NCBI GenBank assembly: GCA_012727915.1
Contig: JAAYGD010000005.1
Span: 1-36,356, forward strand
From: Mycoplasmatota bacterium
GTDB taxonomy: Bacteria; Bacillota_I; Bacilli_A; RF39; UBA660
Length of the DNA: 36,356 nucleotides
Direction of reading: 5' to 3'
The notes beneath the pieces are model-generated. The model was not told where the DNA came from, searched no databases, and saw only the letters and a program-made list of their open reading frames with translations. This document shows, in pieces, positions 28,379-36,356 of the stretch (positions within the stretch are counted from its first letter, which is position 1; each line of letters begins with the position of its first letter). A program made the position numbers and the translations under genes.

Positions 28379-29053
28379 CTAATCTTCCTTTCCATCATCA
28401 TCTACTTCTTCTTCAATGTTTTCATTATTATCTTCTGTTTCTTCTTCAGTATTTTCTTCATTATCTTCAAGAGAATCTAGAAAAGTCCCTTCTTCTCTTT
28501 TTGGAACAAAAATGTTTAATTTCTCTTCACTTTTAGAATCATACGTGTTTCCTAATTTTTCTTCCGCTAAAATATTATTAAATTTTAACGAAGATAAAAT
28601 ATAACCGGAATCCAATAATGCTTTTTCTATATTATTTTCTTTAACATATACTTCTATTTTAGCATAATTATACATTATTTGTATAAAATAACTATCATTT
28701 AATTTAGAAATTTCTATATATCCTTGTTTATCTTTATAATCTAATTTCTTTGAATAGTATATTTCTTTATTTTCTTCGTATTCTAATTTTGTCTTATTAT
28801 AATAACTAACAACATCTACATATAAATAATAAAAATCTCCTTTTGAATATAGTGTTTCATTATATTCATCTCTTCCTACAAGTACTACTCCATTAGGCAT
28901 ATAATACTTATATCCAGGAGATACTGTATTAACTAAATTATTATTATTTTTAAATATGTTTTCTATTATTGTATCTTTATTTAAATCTATTTTACTAATA
29001 CTACAACCAGTAAATATAATAATTGCAATAATAAATAGTATTATTTTTTTCAT
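28379..29053 (-). CDS. Lipoprotein, 224 aa
   Basis: MKKIILFIIAIIIFTGCSIS (lipobox FTGC); acidic C-terminal tail. Confidence 0.75.
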   Translation of the reverse strand: MKKIILFIIAIIIFTGCSISKIDLNKDTIIENIFKNNNNLVNTVSPGYKYYMPNGVVLVGRDEYNETLYSKGDFYYLYVDVVSYYNKTKLEYEENKEIYYSKKLDYKDKQGYIEISKLNDSYFIQIMYNYAKIEVYVKENNIEKALLDSGYILSSLKFNNILAEEKLGNTYDSKSEEKLNIFVPKREEGTFLDSLEDNEENTEEETEDNNENIEEEVDDDGKED

Positions 29054-29104
29054 ACAACACCTACTCTAATTTTATTATAACATAAAGGACTAATTCAATA
29101 AATA

Positions 29105-29740
29105 TTATTTTAATTTATAAGCATCAAACATATATATTATATTACCTTTTGATACAAACTTATCTTCATATTCAGTAGTAATTATATCTCTAATATTTGA
29201 ATTGTGCAAATCTAAGTTAACCTCTTTAAATATATATCTATCCATAGACAATGTTTCTATAGAGAATTCAAACAGATTTCTATTATCAGTCTTTAATATT
29301 ATATGATTATTATTCTTAAATATACTATCATATATGTTTAAATAAACTTCACTAGTCAGTCTTCTTTTTGAATGTCTATCTTTATGCCAAGGATCAGAAA
29401 AATTTAAATAAATACAATCAATTTCACTATTAAATATATCCATTAATTCCAAAGCATCACAACTTATAATTTTTAAATTATTAATATTAACTTCATCTAT
29501 TTTTTTTATAGCTTTATATAAAACACTATCATATTTTTCTATTCCAATGTAATTTATATTGGGATTTTTTAATGCATTTTCTAATATAAATTTACCTTTA
29601 CCCATTCCAATTTCTAAATGTATTGGATTATTGTTATCAAATATTTTATTCCATTTACCTTTATATTCCTTGTAATTATTTACTATATACTTACTATTTT
29701 GAACTATTTCTTTAGCGCCTTTTATATTTCTTAATCTCAT
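29105..29740 (-). CDS. trmB: tRNA (guanine-N7)-methyltransferase
   Basis: HLEIGMGKGKFILENA; YLNFSDPWHKDRHSKRRLTSEVYL. Confidence 0.96.
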   Translation of the reverse strand: MRLRNIKGAKEIVQNSKYIVNNYKEYKGKWNKIFDNNNPIHLEIGMGKGKFILENALKNPNINYIGIEKYDSVLYKAIKKIDEVNINNLKIISCDALELMDIFNSEIDCIYLNFSDPWHKDRHSKRRLTSEVYLNIYDSIFKNNNHIILKTDNRNLFEFSIETLSMDRYIFKEVNLDLHNSNIRDIITTEYEDKFVSKGNIIYMFDAYKLK

Positions 29741-29756
29741 AACATCTCCTTTAATT

Positions 29757-29787
29757 ATTATACTATAAAGAAATAATATAGTATAAT
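29757..29787. repeat. 11-bp perfect inverted repeat in the trmB/mnmLM divergent promoter region
   Basis: ATTATACTATA-aagaaataa-TATAGTATAAT. Confidence 0.8.
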
Positions 29788-29802
29788 TATGTTGGTGATT
29801 TT

Positions 29803-31245
29803 ATGTATAAATATTCATTAGATAACAAAAGATATCACACATTAAACTATCATTATTTTTCTATATTTAATAGCAAAGTATCTAAAATTAGTTTAAATGG
29901 TGGTTTTACGTGTCCAAATAGAGATGGGAAAGTAGCTGTAGGTGGTTGTATTTATTGTTCTAAGGACGCTAGCGGAGATTATGCAGGAAATGTAAATGAT
30001 GATATAAAAGACCAATTTGAAAATATAAAAAAAATAATAGATAAAAAATGGAACACAAATAAATATATTGCGTATTTTCAAGCAGGAACTAATACGTACG
30101 CTGATATTAATAAATTAAAAGATTTATATGAAAAAGCATTGAGTATTCCAAATGTAGTTGGTTTAAGTATAGCAACAAGACCAGATTCAATAGAAGATAA
30201 TGTCTTAGAATATTTAATAGAAATAAATAAAAGAACATATTTAACTATAGAGTTAGGTCTTCAAACCATTCACGAAAAAACTTCTCAATTAATTAATAGA
30301 GGTCATGATTTAAAATGCTTTATAGATTGTGTTAATAAATTAAGAAAACACAATATTAATGTTGTAGTTCATATTATTAATGGTTTACCTTATGAAACAA
30401 AAGATATGATGATAGATACAGTTAAATTTCTAAATACTATGGATATTCAAGGCATAAAAATACATATGCTTCATGTATTAAAAAATACTGAATTAGAAAA
30501 AATGTATAATAAAGAAAAATTTAAAATATTATCTTTAAAAGAATATGTAAGTATAGTATGCGATCAATTAGAGTATTTAAAAGATAATATAGTAATACAT
30601 AGAATAACTGGAGATCCTAAAGAAGAAGATTTAATTGAACCTTTATGGTTAACCAAGAAATTCTCGGTTTTAAATGAAATAGATAAGGAAATGGAAATAA
30701 GAGGAACATATCAAGGATTTAATAAAACTATATTAAATAGATTTGATTTAATTATTAATAAATTATTAAAAAATAATGATATTGTTGTAGATGCCACAAT
30801 TGGTAACGGAAAAGATACATTAAAACTTGCAAATATTGTTACTAAAGGTTTTGTATTTGGTTTTGATATTCAAAAGGAAGCACTTAAAAATACAAAAAAG
30901 TTATTAAAAGATAATAATATTACTAATTATAAATTATTTAATATCTCTCACGAATATATATTTAATAAATTAATGAATTATGAGAATAAAATTAGTTTAA
31001 TAATATTTAATCTTGGTTATTTACCTAATGGTGATAAAAGTATAATTACAAATCATATAACAACACTAAAAGCTATAGATGAATCAATAAAATTATTAAA
31101 TAATAAAGGTTCTATATTAATTATAGTATACCCTCATAAAGAAGGAAAAAAAGAAGGACGATTAATAAAAAAGAAATACAAATGTAAAACATTCAGAAAT
31201 ACTGATAACATTAATGCTCCTTATTTAATAGAAATAAAAAAGTAA
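29803..31245 (+). CDS. Fused YtqA-type radical SAM (MnmL-like) and YtqB-type methyltransferase (MnmM-like)
   Basis: N-half CPNRDGKVAVGGCIYCS, YFQAGTNTYAD, IATRPDSIEDNVLEYL; C-half VVDATIGNGKDTLKLANIVTKGFVFGFDIQKEAL...IIFNLGYLPNGDKSIITNHITTLKAI. Confidence 0.92.
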   Translation: MYKYSLDNKRYHTLNYHYFSIFNSKVSKISLNGGFTCPNRDGKVAVGGCIYCSKDASGDYAGNVNDDIKDQFENIKKIIDKKWNTNKYIAYFQAGTNTYADINKLKDLYEKALSIPNVVGLSIATRPDSIEDNVLEYLIEINKRTYLTIELGLQTIHEKTSQLINRGHDLKCFIDCVNKLRKHNINVVVHIINGLPYETKDMMIDTVKFLNTMDIQGIKIHMLHVLKNTELEKMYNKEKFKILSLKEYVSIVCDQLEYLKDNIVIHRITGDPKEEDLIEPLWLTKKFSVLNEIDKEMEIRGTYQGFNKTILNRFDLIINKLLKNNDIVVDATIGNGKDTLKLANIVTKGFVFGFDIQKEALKNTKKLLKDNNITNYKLFNISHEYIFNKLMNYENKISLIIFNLGYLPNGDKSIITNHITTLKAIDESIKLLNNKGSILIIVYPHKEGKKEGRLIKKKYKCKTFRNTDNINAPYLIEIKK

Positions 31246-31260
31246 GCTTTAGCTTACTCA
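31241..31260. terminator. Short convergent hairpin spanning both stop codons
   Basis: AGTAAGC-ttta-GCTTACT. Confidence 0.45.
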
Positions 31261-31613
31261 TTAAACTCATATACATAATTATTTTCAGATAATTTAGTAA
31301 TTGTTACAGTTCCAGTTAAAGGTTGTTTTGTTAAAGGACTTTTTATTTCTGCTGGCAAAAATCCTTCATCAATTAATTCTTCTACTGTAATTTCGACATA
31401 TCCTGGAGAAGAAAATTGACTTTTAAATGTTTCAAAAGAAAAATTTAAATAACTTTCTGCAGCTGCTTTTACACTTTCAATTGTAGTATTATAAGCCTTT
31501 TCTTTAGAATCATTAATAGTGTCCACTACTGATGGAACTACAATTGCCAATATAATTCCAATAACTACTATTATTGAAAGTAACTCTATTAAAGTGAATC
31601 CTTTTTTATTCAT
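31254..31613 (-). CDS. Prepilin-like (type IV/II pseudopilin) protein
   Basis: MNKKGFTLIELLSIIVVIGIILAIVVPSVVDTI, a canonical class III signal. Confidence 0.9.
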   Translation of the reverse strand: MNKKGFTLIELLSIIVVIGIILAIVVPSVVDTINDSKEKAYNTTIESVKAAAESYLNFSFETFKSQFSSPGYVEITVEELIDEGFLPAEIKSPLTKQPLTGTVTITKLSENNYVYEFNE

Positions 31614-31621
31614 AAATCCTC

Positions 31622-32623
31622 CTATAACTTTAATACCTTTTCAAAATCTGGTAAAACTCCAACTCCACCTTTTCTATGTGGTGGCAATTGATATATATCA
31701 TGTCCTGGATATTCATTAGCTTCTATTAATAATACACCTTTATTACTAATTGCAACATCAAATCCAACCATTCCTATTTCTTTAACTTCATAAGAAGCAT
31801 CAATTGCATTTTTTTTTACTTCTTCCCAATTAGGAATTTGAAATCCTTTAATCTTAGTATTTGTTGTTGGATGTTTTTCAAATAATTCTCCAGACTTGCT
31901 TAATGCTGGGTAATTAATTTTTCCAGTTTTAACATCTACTGGAACCACCATTCCACCACTATTGAAATTATCTACAAATTTTCCACTTGCACCAATTCTT
32001 AAATACGCTACAACAACCTCTGCTTTTTCTTTATAATTAATAGTAACAACTCTAATAGTATTTATTGCATCTGGATTTAATTTTGACATACTATCATTTT
32101 GAATTACTAACTCTTCTAATACATATAATTTCTTAGAAACTAAATAATCATATAATTCCTTTGATTCATATTTTGATATTTTTATTTTTTCAATACCTTT
32201 TCCACAAGAGCCATCAATTGGTTTGCATATTATATATTCTTTATTTTTAATAAATTTTTTAAACTCATCATAATTGTCATTTAAATATAACCAATCTCTT
32301 TTTATATATTTATTAAATCTTTTATTAAATTCATTTTTATTTTTAAATATATGATAATAGTTTGGGTTATTTAAAAATCTTATATATTTATCGTTTTTTC
32401 CTCTTGTCATAATAGTTTTTCTATCTTTTTTTGATATATTGTAGAATTCAAATAAATAATAATCTCTATATCCAGCTTGATATTTAAAGCCACACCAAAT
32501 AATATCAAAAAACAATTTTATTGTATTTATATTAGTCTTTTTATTAATGTCTTTAATAGTATTAAAAAAATAACTAAAATCCATATTAATAATTCTTTTT
32601 AATAAATATTTGATCTTTTTCAT
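31622..32623 (-). CDS. Sugar-transfer-associated ATP-grasp family protein
   Basis: YIICKPIDGSCGKGIEKIKI...NPDAINTIRVVTI...NFNSGGMVVPVDVKTGKI...VGFDVAISNKGVLLIEANEYPGHDIYQ. Confidence 0.83.
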   Translation of the reverse strand: MKKIKYLLKRIINMDFSYFFNTIKDINKKTNINTIKLFFDIIWCGFKYQAGYRDYYLFEFYNISKKDRKTIMTRGKNDKYIRFLNNPNYYHIFKNKNEFNKRFNKYIKRDWLYLNDNYDEFKKFIKNKEYIICKPIDGSCGKGIEKIKISKYESKELYDYLVSKKLYVLEELVIQNDSMSKLNPDAINTIRVVTINYKEKAEVVVAYLRIGASGKFVDNFNSGGMVVPVDVKTGKINYPALSKSGELFEKHPTTNTKIKGFQIPNWEEVKKNAIDASYEVKEIGMVGFDVAISNKGVLLIEANEYPGHDIYQLPPHRKGGVGVLPDFEKVLKL

Positions 32624-33168
32624 AATTCACCTATGCTATTTAATATTTCAGTTATATTATTTTTTAATTCTTCAATTGTTCCATTATTATATATTATATA
32701 ATCATAATCAGTATAATTATCTAATGCTATTTCAGTATAATTGTTTTTTTGATCATTAGTTAATCCATTATCATTTATACTATTTATTCTAATAGTAAAA
32801 ACCTTTTCATAATTATTTTTTATATTTATTAATTCATCCTTTATTCTCGCATCTGTTATTACAAAAGCATCAAAATAATTACTCAAAATATCAATATCTT
32901 CTTTCATTCTATTTGTAAAAAATAAAGGTTTATTAAATTTATTTCTTATGTCAGTTCCTAAAGATTGTAATAAATCTCGTGGTTTAGTTTCTTCAAGTCC
33001 GTCCCAACCAAAATAATCTTTAGCATACATTTTTATATATTTAGCATATTGAAGCTTAGTAACCTTATATTTTTTTGATTCTAAAAATTTTACAATTATA
33101 TCTCCTGTAACATCTTTTCCGGATCTTGCTTTACCAGATAATATGAATATTAATGGAGATTTATTCAT
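32620..33168 (-). CDS. P-loop kinase, deoxynucleoside monophosphate kinase/dephospho-CoA kinase-like
   Basis: FILSGKARSGKDVTGDII (Walker A); PRDLLQSLGTDIRNKF; VITDARIKDEL. Confidence 0.7.
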   Translation of the reverse strand: MNKSPLIFILSGKARSGKDVTGDIIVKFLESKKYKVTKLQYAKYIKMYAKDYFGWDGLEETKPRDLLQSLGTDIRNKFNKPLFFTNRMKEDIDILSNYFDAFVITDARIKDELINIKNNYEKVFTIRINSINDNGLTNDQKNNYTEIALDNYTDYDYIIYNNGTIEELKNNITEILNSIGEL

Positions 33169-34312
33169 TAAATATCCCCTTCTTTATTTTATATTTTTTT
33201 AATACAAATAAATAAATTACTTTTAATGCTGCTGCAAGAGGAGCCGCAATTAATACTCCTAACATTCCAAATAAATAACCAAATATTAACATGCTTACTA
33301 AAATAGTAGTTGGACTTAGTTTCATAGTTTTACTCATAATTAATGGATTTATAATATTACCTTCAATTAATTGTATTATTCCCATTACAATTATAACTAA
33401 TAAACCTATAGCAGAACTTTGAGTAAATCCAACTATTGCAGCTGGTATAATTCCTAAATAAGGTCCAATATAAGGAATAACATTTAATATAGCGGCAATA
33501 AGCGCAAATAATAATGGAGCTTTTAATCCAATTATAGATAATACAATCGCAGCACATATAAATACAATTCCTGATGAAAACACCATACCTTTAACAAAAC
33601 CAAACAAAGAAGTATTTATATCAGTAGTTAATTCAGTATATTCTTCTTTATATTTTTTTGGAATCATAGAATTAATTTTAGCTTTAACCTTATCATAATC
33701 ATATAATAAGTAAAATCCCATTAATAAGCCTAAAGTAAACGTTCCAAAAGCAGAAAACATACTATTAATCATATTTAAAACTTTATCAGGCAAAGTTGTA
33801 GTAAGACTTTTTGCAATGTTTTGAATCGATAATATTATATCAGCTTTAGTAGTTTCAAAATTAACATACTCATTAGATTTTAATCCATTAAACAAATTAT
33901 TAAACCAAACACCCACTTCATCAAATATTCCGGGAATAGCTTTAATAAGCTCATTAATTTGATCCATTATAATAGGAATAAAAGATGTTATTGAAAGTCC
34001 AATAATTACTAATATCAATCCATATAATATTGCGCTTCCCCATAATCTTTTTATTTTTTTCTTTTCCAACCACATAACAACTGGATCTAATAACCAAGCC
34101 ATTACTAATCCAATAAATAAAGGAGTCAAAGCTTTTAATAGATTTAATAAAAACTTAATGATTCCCCACTCTTTACCAATAATAGTAGCGGCATAAACAA
34201 TCAATATTATTATTAAAACATATATTATTTTTAATATTTTTCCGCCTAATCCAATCACATTATTTAAATCATTATAATTAATTTTCTTATTATCTTTTTC
34301 TTTCATATACAC
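33161..34312 (-). CDS. AI-2E family transporter
   Basis: Multi-TM; C-terminal IPYIGPYLGIIPAAIVGF...QLIEGNIINPLIMSKTMKLSPTTILVSMLIFGYLFGMLGVLIAAPLAAALKVI. Confidence 0.92.
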   Translation of the reverse strand: MYMKEKDNKKINYNDLNNVIGLGGKILKIIYVLIIILIVYAATIIGKEWGIIKFLLNLLKALTPLFIGLVMAWLLDPVVMWLEKKKIKRLWGSAILYGLILVIIGLSITSFIPIIMDQINELIKAIPGIFDEVGVWFNNLFNGLKSNEYVNFETTKADIILSIQNIAKSLTTTLPDKVLNMINSMFSAFGTFTLGLLMGFYLLYDYDKVKAKINSMIPKKYKEEYTELTTDINTSLFGFVKGMVFSSGIVFICAAIVLSIIGLKAPLLFALIAAILNVIPYIGPYLGIIPAAIVGFTQSSAIGLLVIIVMGIIQLIEGNIINPLIMSKTMKLSPTTILVSMLIFGYLFGMLGVLIAAPLAAALKVIYLFVLKKYKIKKGIFNE

Positions 34313-34344
34313 TCCTATAAAAATTATACAACATATTTATGAAA

Positions 34345-34390
34345 ATAACAAAAAAGAAATATTATTTTTTATTTAATATTTCTTCTTTTA
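34345..34390 (-). terminator. Terminator after thrS
   Basis: AGAAATATTA-aataaaaaa-TAATATTTCT-TTTTT overlapping the stop codon. Confidence 0.7.
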
Positions 34391-36095
34391 TCATAAGTAT
34401 AAAATCATCTATCTTAATATTTACAGTTTCATTACTATTATATTTTCTATAACTAATTGTACTACTGTTTAACTCATTATCTCCAATAATTAAACTATAA
34501 GGTATTTTCTTAGTTTGAGATTCTCTCATTTTATATCCTAATTTTTCTTCTCTAGAATCCATTTCAACTCTTAATCCATTATCTTTTAACATACTAAATA
34601 AATTATTTGAGTATTCTAAATGATATTCATTATTAACTGGTATTACATTAATTTGAATTGGAGTTAACCATAAAGGGAAAGCCCCTGCATAATGTTCTAT
34701 TAATATACCCATAAATCTTTCAATAGAACCAAAGATTGTTCTATGTAACATAACAGGTCTCTTCTTAGAACCATCTTTATCTATATAAGTAATATCAAAT
34801 CTTTCGGGCAAATTCGCATCCAATTGAATAGTACCACATTGCCATACTCTTCCTAATGAATCTCTAATATGAAAATCCAATTTAGGGCCATAGAATGCTC
34901 CATCTCCAGGATTTAATTTATATTCTTTTCCAGCTTTTTTACATGCATTAGCTAAAGCTTTTTCAGATTTATCCCAAGACTCTATTGTACCTATATATTT
35001 TTCTTCTGGTCTAGTAGATAATTCTATATGATAAGTTAATCCAAATACTTTATACATTCTATCTACAAAATGAATTAATCTTACTACTTCATCTTCTATT
35101 TGATCTTCTGTCATATATAAGTGAGCATCATCCTGAGTAAATGTTCTCACTCTAAATAAACCATTTAATGCTCCGCTTGCTTCATGTCTATGAACCAATC
35201 CTAATTCACCAATCCTTAAAGGTAAATCCTTATAAGAATGCAATGAATTTTTATATACCAATATTCCTCCAGGACAATTCATTGGTTTAATAGCAAATTC
35301 TCTTTCATCTATTTCAGATGTATACATATTTTCTCTATAATTAATCCAATGACCAGATACTTCCCACAAATCTCTATTTAACATTATAGGAGTCTTTATA
35401 AAGCTATATCCTTCTTTTGTATGTTCATCATACCAATAATTTTCTAATATATTTCTTATAGTCATTCCATTTGGTAAAAAGAATGGAAATCCAGGACCAT
35501 ATTCACTCATCATAAATATGTCTAATTCTTTTCCTAATTTTTTGTGATCTCTTCTCTTAGCTTCTTCTAATAATTCTAAATAGTTATTTAATTTATCTTC
35601 AGTATCAAAACATATTCCATATATTCTTTGAAGCATTTTATTATTAGAATCACCTTTCCAATAAGCTCCACTTACTTTTAATAATTTGAAATATTTTAAT
35701 TCTTTAACAGTATCTACATGTGGACCTCTACACAAATCAGTAAACTCTCCTTGAGTATAGCAACTTATTATAGTACCTTCCTCCATATTTCCAATTAAAT
35801 CAAGTTTATATGGATCATTTTTAAATTTATCTATAGCTTCATCTCTAGATAATTCTTCTCTATATATTCTTTTACCATCTTTAGAAATCTTTTTCATTTC
35901 TCTTTCAATCGATTCTAAATCTTCTTCTTTTATTACTACATCTCCTAAATCAATATCATAATAAAAACCTTCTTCTATTACTGGGCCTACCCAAAATAAA
36001 GCATTTGGATATAATCTTTTTACTGCATTTGCAAGCAAATGAGCACAACTATGATTCAACACATTCAATCTTTCATCTTCCTTAATATTTATCAT
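34362..36095 (-). CDS. thrS: Threonyl-tRNA synthetase lacking the N-terminal TGS domain
   Basis: HSCAHLLANAVKRLYPNALFWVGPVIEEGFYYDIDLGD; FAIKPMNCPGGILVYK; RTFTQDDAHLYMTEDQI. Confidence 0.97.
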   Translation of the reverse strand: MINIKEDERLNVLNHSCAHLLANAVKRLYPNALFWVGPVIEEGFYYDIDLGDVVIKEEDLESIEREMKKISKDGKRIYREELSRDEAIDKFKNDPYKLDLIGNMEEGTIISCYTQGEFTDLCRGPHVDTVKELKYFKLLKVSGAYWKGDSNNKMLQRIYGICFDTEDKLNNYLELLEEAKRRDHKKLGKELDIFMMSEYGPGFPFFLPNGMTIRNILENYWYDEHTKEGYSFIKTPIMLNRDLWEVSGHWINYRENMYTSEIDEREFAIKPMNCPGGILVYKNSLHSYKDLPLRIGELGLVHRHEASGALNGLFRVRTFTQDDAHLYMTEDQIEDEVVRLIHFVDRMYKVFGLTYHIELSTRPEEKYIGTIESWDKSEKALANACKKAGKEYKLNPGDGAFYGPKLDFHIRDSLGRVWQCGTIQLDANLPERFDITYIDKDGSKKRPVMLHRTIFGSIERFMGILIEHYAGAFPLWLTPIQINVIPVNNEYHLEYSNNLFSMLKDNGLRVEMDSREEKLGYKMRESQTKKIPYSLIIGDNELNSSTISYRKYNSNETVNIKIDDFILMIKEEILNKK

Positions 36096-36104
36096 AAATC
36101 CTCC

Positions 36105-36300
36105 TATATAAATAAAAAGAATGGTTAAGGAGTGCTAAGCACGGTACCATCCTTTATTTAACTCTAATATTATAACGTAATAAACGGGAACATTCCAACT
36201 AGAAAGTGGTAATCATTATATTATTATATTAGTTTTCACCAAACACTAACTCTCTACAATAATCATATAATAATATTGTCTCTCATCTCTGTTTTTCAAT
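36105..36300 (-). promoter_or_regulatory. T-box leader upstream of thrS
   Basis: AAAGGATGGTACCGTG; TTTGGTGAAAACTAA; candidate ACC (Thr) specifier in GATTACCACTTTC; terminator with T run before the RBS. Confidence 0.88.
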
Positions 36301-36306
36301 AGATTA

Positions 36307-36335
36307 AATATACTATTAATTGATATAATTGTCAA
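36307..36335 (-). promoter_or_regulatory. thrS promoter
   Basis: TTGACA-17 nt-TATATT. Confidence 0.78.
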
Positions 36336-36356
36336 TAACTATTGTTTAGTCCATGT

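Noticed and set aside
26590-28604. ORFs 26590..26820, 27100..27339, 27278..27550, 27843..28088, 28090..28536, 28416..28604 (+)
   Set aside because: Complement of Lys/Glu-rich genes gives F/S/L-rich shadow frames; no RBS or conserved content.
29893-33557. ORFs 29893..30081 (-), 31519..31719 (+), 33363..33557 (-)
   Set aside because: Shadow or out-of-frame ORFs of mnmLM, the prepilin/ATP-grasp genes and the AI-2E transporter.

Overview
AT-rich, mostly minus-strand chromosomal segment from a small-genome Bacillota/Mycoplasmatota-like bacterium. It uses ATGA stop/start overlaps with TGA as a stop, so the standard bacterial code fits. It is mostly core housekeeping: an 8-gene tRNA cluster, rny, infC-rpmI-rplT, a lipid/lipoprotein/translation operon (cdsA-rseP-fmt-lspA-rluD-like), tyrS and thrS under T-box control, ezrA, rpsD, trmB and an MnmL-MnmM-like fusion. 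No rRNA, CRISPR array, transposon or prophage was seen. The observations most worth a second look are: (1) an operon joining a cytosolic 539-aa protein, a 1054-aa FG-GAP/VCBS-like surface protein and an ABC ATPase; (2) an RsgI-like gene split by one in-frame TAA; (3) an infC leader with an explicit terminator/antiterminator switch and a probable AUA start codon; (4) a fused MnmL-MnmM-like tRNA modification protein; (5) a lipoprotein/disordered protein/DUF948-like/YtxH four-gene envelope module; (6) an unlisted 40-aa membrane mini-protein; (7) a ThrRS without the TGS domain; (8) an L20 with a long Lys-rich repetitive tail. All family calls are by eye; no database search was run.
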